This document shows, in pieces, positions 7,280 to 13,627 of a stretch of DNA of 13,627 nucleotides. The position numbers were made by a program, and so were the translations under genes. Origin of the DNA: Clostridia bacterium (GTDB taxonomy: Bacteria > Bacillota > Clostridia > Christensenellales > Aristaeellaceae); assembly GCA_016295665.1 (NCBI GenBank), contig JAEDKS010000052.1, positions 1 to 13,627 of the forward strand, given 5' to 3'. Within the stretch, counting starts at the first letter, position 1. Each line of letters opens with the position of its first letter. The notes below the pieces were generated by a model. The model did not search any database. It was given only the letters and a program-made list of their open reading frames with translations, and was not told where the DNA came from.

Positions 7280-7293
7280 GATTTGTGTATGAT
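7265..7293 (+). promoter_or_regulatory. Candidate main promoter of the Lpl-type transporter operon
   Basis: TTGAGT (7265-7270) and TATGAT (7288-7293) are separated by 17 bases, 4/6 and 5/6 matches to the sigma-A consensus. Transcription would start near 7300, leaving a leader of about 100 bases before the ATG at 7403. The -35 box lies in the centre of the inverted repeat at 7252-7279. Confidence 0.58.
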
Positions 7294-7326
7294 ACAAACA
7301 AGGAAATGGAGAATCTGTCTCATTTG

Positions 7327-7352
7327 TGACCATCATCCGACATCTTTGGTCA
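7327..7352 (+). repeat. Short inverted repeat in the transporter leader
   Basis: TGACCA (7327-7332) and TGGTCA (7347-7352) are perfect 6-bp arms separated by 14 bases, between the predicted transcription start and the first permease gene. It could be a downstream operator or a small leader hairpin. At 6 bp per arm chance is a real possibility. Confidence 0.35.
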
Positions 7353-7402
7353 TCCAGGGAACCCACGGGAACACAAGAAACGAACAACAGGGAGGAAGCG
7401 CC

Positions 7403-8359
7403 ATGAAAGCAAAGGCTGTCCAGGCACAACCCCATTCCGGCACGGGAGGATCGTACTGGAAAAAGCTCGGGTCGGACCTCTCCCGGGATCGGTGGCTCTA
7501 TCTGCTGCTGCTCCCCGGACTGGTGTACTTCATCGTGTTCAAGTACCTGCCCATGTGGGGCATCGTCATCGCCTTTGAGAACTACGTGCCCTTCTCGGGC
7601 GTGCTGGGCAGCGAATGGGTGGGCCTGAAGTGGTTCGAGTACTTCTTCAAGTTCCCCTCCTGGACGCGGTACCTGTACAACACGCTGATTCTGTCGTTCA
7701 TGAATCTCGTGTTCTACTTCCCCGCGCCCATCCTGCTGGCGCTGATGCTCAATGAGATGCGCTCCCTGCGCTACAAGAAGCTGCTGCAGACCTTCCTGTA
7801 CGTGCCGCACTTCATCTCCATCGTGATCGTCGTGTCCATCACGATGATGCTCTTCGGCTCCTCCGGCATCGTGTACAAGCTGGTGGAGCAGCTGCTGGGC
7901 ACGCCCATCAACTTCCTGGGGTCGCCGGGCACCTTCCGCTGGATGATTATCGGTCAGACCATCTGGAAGGAGACCGGCTGGGGCACCATCATCTTCCTGG
8001 CGGCGCTGACCAACGTGGACACCCAGCTCTACGAGGCCGCCATGGTGGACGGCGCGGGACGGCTGCGGTGCCTGTGGCACATCACCCTGCCCGCCATCCG
8101 CTCCACCATCGTGCTGATGCTCATCCTGCGCATGGGCAGCATGCTCGACACGGGCTATGACCACCTGATCCTGATGGCGAACTCCCTGAACCGCAGCGCG
8201 TCCCAGACGCTGGACGTATTCGTGTACCAGCAGGGCCTGCAGCAGGGCCAGTTCAGCTACGCCTCCGCCGTGGGCCTGATGAAGTCCGTGGTCAGCGTGG
8301 TGCTGGTCGTCGGCTCCAACAAGATCGCGCACCTGCTGGGCGAGCAGGGCCTGTACTGA
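7403..8359 (+). CDS. ABC sugar transporter permease, LplB/YteP type
   Basis: First membrane subunit of a CUT1-type importer, 318 residues, with about six transmembrane helices. The first is at residues 31-46 after a short basic cytoplasmic tail, followed by the typical FKYLPMWGIVIAFENY segment of the LplB family. The cytoplasmic EAA loop that contacts the ATPase is intact: EAAMVDGAG at 211-219 followed by WHITLP ending at P230. The start at 7403 has GGGAGG (7390-7395) 7 bases upstream; the open frame extends further back only through the promoter region. It is followed 18 bases later by the second permease and then the binding protein. Close relatives in Bacillus (the YteP-YtcP-YtcQ type) accompany rhamnogalacturonan utilisation genes, which fits the adjacent PL11 gene. 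No ATPase is encoded here; such systems commonly share an MsmX/MsmK-type ATPase from elsewhere in the genome. Confidence 0.92.
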   Translation: MKAKAVQAQPHSGTGGSYWKKLGSDLSRDRWLYLLLLPGLVYFIVFKYLPMWGIVIAFENYVPFSGVLGSEWVGLKWFEYFFKFPSWTRYLYNTLILSFMNLVFYFPAPILLALMLNEMRSLRYKKLLQTFLYVPHFISIVIVVSITMMLFGSSGIVYKLVEQLLGTPINFLGSPGTFRWMIIGQTIWKETGWGTIIFLAALTNVDTQLYEAAMVDGAGRLRCLWHITLPAIRSTIVLMLILRMGSMLDTGYDHLILMANSLNRSASQTLDVFVYQQGLQQGQFSYASAVGLMKSVVSVVLVVGSNKIAHLLGEQGLY

Positions 8360-8377
8360 GAAAGGGAGGCGATGAGC

Positions 8378-9322
8378 ATGACACAGAACACCGCGCTTAC
8401 CCCTGAAAAGAAGATGAAGATCTCCTCCGGCCCCGTCGGTCAGCGGGACAGCTTCGGCAGCCGCGCCTTCGACGTCGCCAACTACGTCATCCTGACGCTG
8501 GTGGCCTTCACCACCATCCTGCCCTTCCTGTACATCATCGGCGCGTCCTTCGCCACCGAGTACGAGCTGGCGACCCGCCCCATGTTCATCATCCCCCAGG
8601 ACGTGACGCTGGACGCCTACCGGTTCATCTTCTCCTCCAACAAGATTCTCAACGGCTTCGCCAACTCCATCTTCATCACGGCCTTCGGCACCCTCATCAA
8701 CCTGTTCTTCACCGTGACGATGGCCTATGCCCTCTCCAAGACCCACCTGCGGGGCCGCAACGCGCTGCTGAACATGGTCATCTTCTCCATGTTCTTCTCC
8801 GGCGGCATGATCCCCAGCTACATCGTCATCGCCAACATCCTGGGCCTGAAGGACACCTACTGGTCCGTGCTGCTGCCCGGCGCCATCAGCGCGTACAACA
8901 TGATGATCGTCAAGAACTTCTTCCAGAGCATCCCCCAGGAGCTGGAGGACTCCGCGTCCATTGACGGGTGCACGGAGATCGGCGTTCTGTGGCGCATCGT
9001 GCTGCCCCTGTCCCTGCCCGTGCTCGCCACCTTCGGCCTGTTCTACGCCGTGGGCCACTGGAACGCCTACTTCGGCGCCATGATCTACATGTCCGGCGCC
9101 CCCGAGAAGTGGCCCCTGCAGGTGCTGCTCCGCGAGATCATCATTCTGTCCAACGCCTCCGCCGGCGACATGGCGAACATGGACCCCGACTTCGTGCAGC
9201 CCCCTGAGCAGTCCATCAAGATGGCTGTCATCGTGGTGTCCACCGTGCCCATCATGTGCATCTACCCGTTCCTGCAGAAGTACTTCGTCAAGGGCGTCAT
9301 GGTCGGCGCGCTGAAGGGCTGA
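8378..9322 (+). CDS. ABC sugar transporter permease, LplC/YtcP type
   Basis: Second membrane subunit of the same importer, 314 residues. A first transmembrane helix at about residues 29-51 is followed by the LplC-family extracytoplasmic segment (FATEYELATRPMFIIP), NSIFIT, the MFFSGGMIPSYI helix and a C-terminal YPFLQKYFVKGVMVGALKG, the usual ending of this family. The EAA loop is E190-D-S-A-S-I-D-G197 followed by WRIVLPLSLP. Two in-frame ATG codons occur, at 8372 and 8378. AAAGGGAGG ends at 8369, only 2 bases before the first and 8 before the second, so I prefer 8378; the difference is two residues. The gene is translated with its partner and must heterodimerise with it. Ligand specificity comes from the binding protein at 9409. 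Confidence 0.92.
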   Translation: MTQNTALTPEKKMKISSGPVGQRDSFGSRAFDVANYVILTLVAFTTILPFLYIIGASFATEYELATRPMFIIPQDVTLDAYRFIFSSNKILNGFANSIFITAFGTLINLFFTVTMAYALSKTHLRGRNALLNMVIFSMFFSGGMIPSYIVIANILGLKDTYWSVLLPGAISAYNMMIVKNFFQSIPQELEDSASIDGCTEIGVLWRIVLPLSLPVLATFGLFYAVGHWNAYFGAMIYMSGAPEKWPLQVLLREIIILSNASAGDMANMDPDFVQPPEQSIKMAVIVVSTVPIMCIYPFLQKYFVKGVMVGALKG

Positions 9323-9361
9323 GGCCCGCGCTCCCCTGCCCCGCCCTTCCCCCCACCGGTT

Positions 9362-9384
9362 TCAGGCGGTCAAAAGACCGCTGA
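9362..9384 (+). other. Intercistronic hairpin before the Lpl-type binding-protein gene
   Basis: CGGTC-AAAA-GACCG (9367-9380) is flanked by TCAG (9362-9365) and CTGA (9381-9384), making a nine-pair stem with one bulged G and an AAAA loop. It lies in the 86-bp gap between permease and binding-protein genes. There is no T tract, so it is more likely an RNA-processing or stability element that lifts binding-protein expression than a terminator. The role is inferred. Confidence 0.55.
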
Positions 9385-9394
9385 GCATATGTAG

Positions 9395-9408
9395 AAGGAG
9401 GTACCCCC
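9395..9408 (+). promoter_or_regulatory. Ribosome binding site shared in sequence with the other binding-protein gene
   Basis: AAGGAGG (9395-9401) lies 7 bases before the ATG at 9409. The 13 bases AAGGAGGTACCCC are the same as those upstream of the OppA-type gene on the other strand. Confidence 0.85.
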
Positions 9409-10905
9409 ATGAAGAAACTCGTTTCCCTGCTCCTGGCCCTGGCGATGATGCTCTCCCTGATGAGCTTCGCCGCCGCGGAAGAACCCTTCGTGCTGACCGT
9501 CATGCTGCCTGACTTCTATCCCACCGTGGATTTCCAGGCGCAGGACAACCCCGTGCTGCAGGCCATTGAGGAGGCCACCGGCGTCCGTCTGGACATCCGC
9601 TGGGCCGCCAACTCCACCTACGGCGACGCGCTGAACACCACCCTGACCGATGCCGTGCTGCCCAACCTGATCGTCATGACCGACGCCCGCGGCACCACCA
9701 TGGTCAACAACGCCCGCGCCGGCGCCTTCCACGACCTGACCGAGTACGTGAAGGACACCGAGACCTATCCCAACCTGGCGGGCTCCGAGGGCGTGTACAA
9801 CAACATCTCCATCGACGGCCGCATCTACGGCGTGTACCGCACCCGCGCCTATCCCCGCGCCGGCATCTACTACCGCAAGGACATCGCTGAGGCCGTCGGC
9901 ATCACCAAGGTGCCCGAGACCCTCGACGAGCTGACCGCCCTGGCTGAGGCGCTGGCGGGCTACAGCAGCGATACCTACGCCCTGAACATGTGCTCCTACA
10001 CCGAGGGCACCATCAACGTCATCACCGTGGCCTTCGGCGCGCCCAACACCTGGGGCATCAACGAGAACGGCGAGGTCTATCCCGCCCATGAGAGCCCCGC
10101 GTACCTGGAGGGCCTCAACTGGCTGCGTCACCTGTGCGAGATCGGCGGCATCGACCCCAACTTCGCCACCATCGACTCCACCCAGTGGGACAACATCGAG
10201 CGCACCAACAAGGCCTTCATGCGCTTTGACTGCCTGGACAACGCCTATCGTCAGCAGGAGTGGTTCGAGAACAACGCCGGCGTGACCGAGCAGATCTTCG
10301 AGATGGTCGGCCCGCTGCAGAAGGCTGACGGCACCGTGTCCGTGTGGCCCCAGAACGCCGGCTTCTCCGGTGAGATCGTTGTGACCAAGTCCGTGAAGGA
10401 AGAGGACCTGCCCCGCGTCATGAAGTTCCTGGACTGGGTGAACGGCGCTGAGGGCCAGATGCTCATCAACTGGGGCGTGGCGGACGTGACCTACTGGCTG
10501 ACCGAGGACGGCTACCGTCTGACCAGCCCCGAGGACGGCACCGACATGTCCCTGCAGGTGCAGACCATCCAGCACAGCCTGAACCAGCTCGGCATGAACC
10601 TGCCCGGCGATCTGTGCATCCCGCTCAAGACCAACTACCTGACCGACCTGCGTGCCCGCTACACCGAGCTGAACACCATCCTGGCGCCCTACGCCGTGAC
10701 CGACCCCTGCTATCCCTTCGTGTCTGAGACCAACGTGGCCTTCGGCAGCCAGCTCAAGACCATCATCACCGACGCCGCCGTGCAGTACATCGCCGGCATC
10801 ATTGATGAGGACGGCCTCCGCGCGGCCTGGCAGCAGTGGTACGATGAGGGTGGCGCCCTGATGATTCAGGAGTACACCGCCGCCTATCAGGCGACGCTGC
10901 AGTAA
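9409..10905 (+). CDS. ABC sugar transporter substrate-binding protein, LplA/YtcQ type
   Basis: Extracytoplasmic binding protein of the importer encoded just upstream, 498 residues, within the normal size for LplA-type proteins. Residues 1-23 form a signal peptide (MKKLVSLLLALAMMLSLMSFAAA) cut before or near E24. There is no cysteine there, so the usual lipoprotein anchor of Gram-positive binding proteins is missing. The body shows the family pattern: NPVLQAIEEATGVRLDI, LPNLIVMTD, HDLTEYVKD, the DGRIYGVYRTR and GIYYRKDIAEAVG strand region, and a C-terminal half ending in WQQWYDEGGALMIQEY. The gene is last in the operon and directly precedes a strong terminator. Its ligand is probably a pectin-derived oligosaccharide because of the PL11 and CE4-like genes upstream; the sequence alone does not define it. 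Confidence 0.92.
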   Translation: MKKLVSLLLALAMMLSLMSFAAAEEPFVLTVMLPDFYPTVDFQAQDNPVLQAIEEATGVRLDIRWAANSTYGDALNTTLTDAVLPNLIVMTDARGTTMVNNARAGAFHDLTEYVKDTETYPNLAGSEGVYNNISIDGRIYGVYRTRAYPRAGIYYRKDIAEAVGITKVPETLDELTALAEALAGYSSDTYALNMCSYTEGTINVITVAFGAPNTWGINENGEVYPAHESPAYLEGLNWLRHLCEIGGIDPNFATIDSTQWDNIERTNKAFMRFDCLDNAYRQQEWFENNAGVTEQIFEMVGPLQKADGTVSVWPQNAGFSGEIVVTKSVKEEDLPRVMKFLDWVNGAEGQMLINWGVADVTYWLTEDGYRLTSPEDGTDMSLQVQTIQHSLNQLGMNLPGDLCIPLKTNYLTDLRARYTELNTILAPYAVTDPCYPFVSETNVAFGSQLKTIITDAAVQYIAGIIDEDGLRAAWQQWYDEGGALMIQEYTAAYQATLQ

Positions 10906-10955
10906 GTCCCCTCGCCGCTCAGGCGGTTCGGACAACAGCATCACCCCAAAAGCAG

Positions 10956-10989
10956 GGAGGCTGCCGGCGAAAACCGGCAGCCTCCTTTT
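10956..10989. terminator. Strong intrinsic terminator between convergent operons
   Basis: GGAGGCTGCCGG (10956-10967) and CCGGCAGCCTCC (10974-10985) form a perfect 12-bp stem with the loop CGAAAA, followed by TTTT. It ends the Lpl-type operon on the plus strand. Read the other way, the stem is followed after a few bases by another TTTT, so it can also serve the convergent transporter gene, whose corrected stop is about 20 bases away. Confidence 0.88.
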
Positions 10990-11008
10990 GCTGTGCTTGT
11001 AGCTGGGG

Positions 11009-12351
11009 TTAGAGAGATTCGGTCGGGGTCGCCGGGTCGTCCGGCTCCCGGGGGGGTTTTCGCCGCGCTCCAGATCGCGCACGGGGGCGCTGCGCCACAC
11101 CGCCAGGCTCGCCAGACCGCCCAGCACGGCGGTCATCACGAACAGGATGCCCAGGGCGCGACCGGCCCCGGTGCCCACCAGCGCCGCGATAAGGCGGGCC
11201 GCCGGCCCCTCCCCCGCGCTCAGCACGGGCACCACCCGGTCGGACAGGAACGCGCCCAGCAGATAGCCCAGCACGCAGGCGGCCTGCACCAGCGCCCCCC
11301 GCAGCGCGAACACCCGCCCCTGACAGGACAGGGGGATGCCCCGGCGGTAGAGCGCCATCAGGCAGCCGTCCCCCAGCGGGAGCGGCAGGTTGCCCACCAG
11401 CGCCGCCACATACCAGCTCAGCGGGGTGCGGCCCACGCCCATCAGCAGGTCGCTCAGGGCAAAGGACAGGCAGTAGCTGACGCACATGGCACGGCTCAGG
11501 GAGCCCCGGGCGGGGCGAAGCGTCACCAGCGCGGCCCCCGCCAGCGCCCCCACGCCCACAAAGCTGCTGACCAGCCCGGGCACCATCGGGTCGCCGCCGG
11601 CGCGCAGCAGCAGCATGGGCGACAGCACGCTGTAGTACGAGATGCCTGCCAGCAGGTTAATCAGCACCTGATAGCCCACCAGCACCCGGATGCCCGGCGC
11701 GGTGCGCAGAAAGCGCAGGCCGCCGCGCAGGGCCTGACGGAAGGGCAGCGCCTGCGTCATGCCGCAGGGCGGAATCCGCGTGACCAGCAGCGCCGCGACA
11801 CCCACCAGAAAGCTGCCCAGGTCGCAGAGCAGCACCGCCTGCAGCCCGCCCAGCGCCAGCACGCCCATGGACAGGGCCGGGGCCAGAATCGACACCAGCG
11901 ACCCGGACAGGGACTGCAGCGCGCTGACCCGCACGTCGTGCTCCCGGGGCACCAGCGCCGAGACCGCCACCGCCGAGGCCGGGCTCTGCACCGCGTCGCA
12001 CACGCCCAGAAGCGCGTTGGCGGCGTACATCACCGGCACCCGCAGAAGGCCCAGGCCCGCCAGCGTCATCAGCCCCAGGCTCACCGCCGCCGCCAGGCTG
12101 TCCGCCAGCAGCATCAGGCGCTTCTTGTCCCGGCTGTCCACCACGGGGCCGATCACCGGGGACACCAGCACCATCGGCAGCAGGTGGCACACCGACAGCA
12201 GCGCCGTGGTACCCACGGTGCCCTGCTGCTGAAACGCCCAGATGGTCAGGGCGAAGGCCGTCATCTCGCTGCCCAGCCGGGACACGCTCTGCCCGGCCCA
12301 CAGCGTCAGAAATGCGCGCAGAGGGCGCAGAAAAGACAATGCTTTGTTCAT
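11009..12351 (-). CDS. Major facilitator transporter, MFS_3/efflux-like (probable frameshift near C-terminus)
   Basis: Secondary transporter of the cytoplasmic membrane, about 447 residues after correction, with roughly 12 hydrophobic segments. FLTLWAGQSVSRLGSEMTAFA forms helix 1, and the conserved motif A loop reads GPVVDSRDKKRLMLLAD (about residues 68-84). The N-terminal half resembles macrolide-efflux and EntS-like MFS_3 proteins; the substrate is unknown. The start at 12351 has AAGGAG about 10 bases upstream. As read, the frame does not stop after the last helix. It runs on for over 1.6 kb through the terminator and antisense to the binding-protein gene. One extra base in the run of seven G at 11050-11056 (C on the coding strand, near residue 432) gives a tail ENPPREPDDPATPTESL and a stop at 11009-11011, just before the terminator. 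I therefore annotate that end. The indel may be a sequencing error or a true mutation; it affects only the tail. Confidence 0.85.
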
Positions 12352-12424
12352 GGTTGTTTTGCTCCTTCATCCATTTCGTTTTTGTTCGGGTGAAAGGCAA
12401 AACAGGGGCAGACTTACTGTTTCA

Positions 12425-12472
12425 TTCGCTTCAGGCCCGCTGCCCGTGTTCTGCCTGAAGCGAAGCGGGCCT
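12425..12472 (-). other. Overlapping, mutually exclusive hairpins between two transporter genes
   Basis: TTCGCTTCAGGC (12425-12436) and GCCTGAAGCGAA (12453-12464) form a perfect 12-bp stem with a 16-base loop. A second perfect 8-bp stem pairs AGGCCCGC (12433-12440) with GCGGGCCT (12465-12472) and shares AGGC with the first, so both cannot form at once. They lie in the 150-bp gap between the two minus-strand transporters. No T tract follows, so a simple intrinsic terminator is not supported. No clear promoter is seen in the gap, which leaves read-through transcription of 11009-12351 possible. Confidence 0.6.
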
Positions 12473-12501
12473 CGGGGAAAAGATAGAGATGCAGCATGGT
12501 C

Positions 12502-13627
12502 TTATGTCCCCTCCGCCCTTTTCAGGGCCATCATGCCCAGCAGGATGCCCGCCGGGAACACCATGGCGAGGGCCAGCCCCGCCTGCAGCTCCCCGCCCAG
12601 CAGCGCGGAGCCCAGCCCCACCAGCGTCGGGCCGCCCGAGCAGCCCAGATCCCCCGCCAGGGCCAGCAGCGCGAACAGCGCCGTGCCGCCCCCGGGCAGG
12701 GAGCGGGCCGCCAGCGAGAACGTGCCGGGCCAGAAGATGCCCACCGAGAAGCCGCACACCGCGCAGCCCAGCGGCCCCACCACCGGCAGGGGCGCCAGCG
12801 TCGCGAGCAGGTAGCAGCCGAGGCACAGCACCGCGCTGCCCACCACCGCCCGCCGCAGGGGCAGGCGGGACGCGAACTTCCCGTACAGGGCCCGGGCGGT
12901 GCCCATCATGACCGCGAAGGCGCAGGGGCCCGCCAGGTCGCCCACGGTCTTGGTCACGTGCAGGGCGCTCTCGGCAAAGGCGCTGGCCCACTGGCTCATG
13001 GCCTGCTCCGAGGCGCCGGCGCACACCATCAGCAGCGCCAGCACCCAGAACAGCCGCTGGCGCAAGAGCTGCGGCAGGGTCATGCGCGCCGTGCCGTCGG
13101 GCACCACGGGGTACAGGGGCACCAGGAGAAAATACACCGCGTTCCCCAGCGGCAGCAGCGCCCACAGGCACGTCAGCACCCGCCACCGGGCGATGCCAAA
13201 GACGGCAAAGAACGCCGTGGACACCACAATCAGCAGCACATGGCCCCAGCAGTAAAAGGAGTGCAGCAGGCCCATGGCGGCCTCCTTGCCCTCGGTGGGG
13301 CAGGATTCGACGATGGGGGAAATCAGCACCTCAATGAGGCCGCCGCCGATGGCGTACAGCACCACCGCCGCCATCATGCCCGCAAAGGGGCTGCCCACGC
13401 ATCCCGGCAGCACCGCCATGCCCGCCAGCCCCGCCGCGCTCAGCACATGCGCCGCCACCACGCAGGGCCGGTAGCCGATACGATCCACAAAGCCCGTGGA
13501 CGCCAGATCCACCGCCAGCTGCACCGCGAAGTTCACCGTGGTGATCAGCGTGATCTGCGGCAGCGTGAAGCCCAGCTCCTGCCGGAACCAGAGAAAGAGC
13601 AGCGGCGCCAGGTTGTTGACGATGGCC
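12502..13627 (-). CDS. Major facilitator transporter, sugar-transporter-like (partial, 5' end outside window)
   Basis: Membrane transporter of the MFS superfamily; 374 residues are visible and the N-terminal helix is largely outside. The frame is open to the right edge (…NNLAPLLFLWFRQELGFTLP), so a GTG at 13536 is not the true start. Motif A is visible as GFVDRIGYRP in the first half, followed by a glycine-rich helix with GGGLIEVLISPIVESCP. The second half contains a related motif (YGKFASRLPLRR) and ends in the helix LAMVFPAGILLGMMALKRAEGT. The pattern of paired sixes and the ESCP segment resemble fucose/glucose-type and other sugar MFS proteins, but substrate assignment is a guess. It is the upstream partner of the MFS_3-type gene with 150 bp between them. 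It could belong to this sugar locus or be an unrelated neighbour across the convergent terminator. Confidence 0.87.
   Translation of the reverse strand, partial: AIVNNLAPLLFLWFRQELGFTLPQITLITTVNFAVQLAVDLASTGFVDRIGYRPCVVAAHVLSAAGLAGMAVLPGCVGSPFAGMMAAVVLYAIGGGLIEVLISPIVESCPTEGKEAAMGLLHSFYCWGHVLLIVVSTAFFAVFGIARWRVLTCLWALLPLGNAVYFLLVPLYPVVPDGTARMTLPQLLRQRLFWVLALLMVCAGASEQAMSQWASAFAESALHVTKTVGDLAGPCAFAVMMGTARALYGKFASRLPLRRAVVGSAVLCLGCYLLATLAPLPVVGPLGCAVCGFSVGIFWPGTFSLAARSLPGGGTALFALLALAGDLGCSGGPTLVGLGSALLGGELQAGLALAMVFPAGILLGMMALKRAEGT

Noticed and set aside
7262..9058. Long minus-strand open frame opposite the Lpl-type permeases
   Set aside because: Histidine/glutamine/glycine-rich low-complexity translation opposite two well-defined permeases; no independent support.
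9370..11008. C-terminal extension of the MFS protein by over 500 residues
   Set aside because: It passes through a strong terminator and is wholly antisense to the binding-protein gene. A one-base homopolymer correction restores a normal stop at 11009.
10993..12393. Plus-strand open frame antisense to the MFS gene, product rich in Q, H, R and A
   Set aside because: Low-complexity shadow of a gene whose transmembrane pattern is clear on the minus strand.
1..13627. CRISPR array, tRNA or rRNA genes, transposase or phage genes
   Set aside because: No regularly spaced repeats, no recognisable RNA genes and no mobile-element protein motifs were seen on either strand.

Overview
The window looks like a chromosomal carbohydrate-utilisation locus from a GC-rich member of the Firmicutes, most likely a gut-type Clostridia. 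I infer this from strong AAAGGAGG-type ribosome binding sites, LplB/LplC/LplA-type sugar transporter genes without a linked ATPase, an AraC/cupin regulator, and very GC-rich third codon positions. The species cannot be fixed from the sequence alone. No rRNA, tRNA, CRISPR array, transposase or phage gene was seen.

Layout. (1) Positions 1-2618, minus strand: an OppA/DppA-type substrate-binding protein gene followed by a DppB-type permease gene that runs off the left edge, with a long hairpin between them. (2) 2619-2959: an AT-rich divergent regulatory region with candidate promoters in both directions and a perfect 7-bp inverted repeat. (3) 2960-7183, plus strand: an AraC-family regulator, a family 11 rhamnogalacturonan lyase with a probable frameshift at its extreme 5' end, and a CE4/NodB-type polysaccharide deacetylase two bases after the lyase. 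(4) 7184-7402: tandem candidate promoters overlapped by a perfect 9-bp inverted repeat. (5) 7403-10905, plus strand: two Lpl/Ytc-type permeases and their substrate-binding protein, closed by a strong terminator at 10956-10989. (6) 11009-13627, minus strand: two major facilitator transporters, the first with a probable homopolymer frameshift near its C-terminus, the second cut by the right edge.

Working model. The family assignments are firm; the pathway is inference. The locus imports oligosaccharides derived from pectin rhamnogalacturonan I through the Lpl-type transporter, and perhaps through the Opp-type one. Inside the cell the PL11 enzyme cleaves the rhamnose-galacturonate backbone and the CE4-like enzyme may remove acetyl groups. 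Neither enzyme has a signal peptide, so a cytoplasmic site is likely. The AraC protein would sense the sugar and act on the divergent promoter region. ATPases for both transporters, and the downstream unsaturated-glucuronyl hydrolase and rhamnose/galacturonate pathways, are not in the window.

The best points for a second look are the two independent probable frameshifts, a roughly 110-residue segment in the PL11 enzyme that appears larger than in YesW-type enzymes, a CE4-like gene where a CE12-type acetylesterase would be expected, the operator-like repeat over the second transporter promoter, a 13-base translation-initiation sequence shared by the two binding-protein genes, and the absence of a lipobox in both binding proteins.
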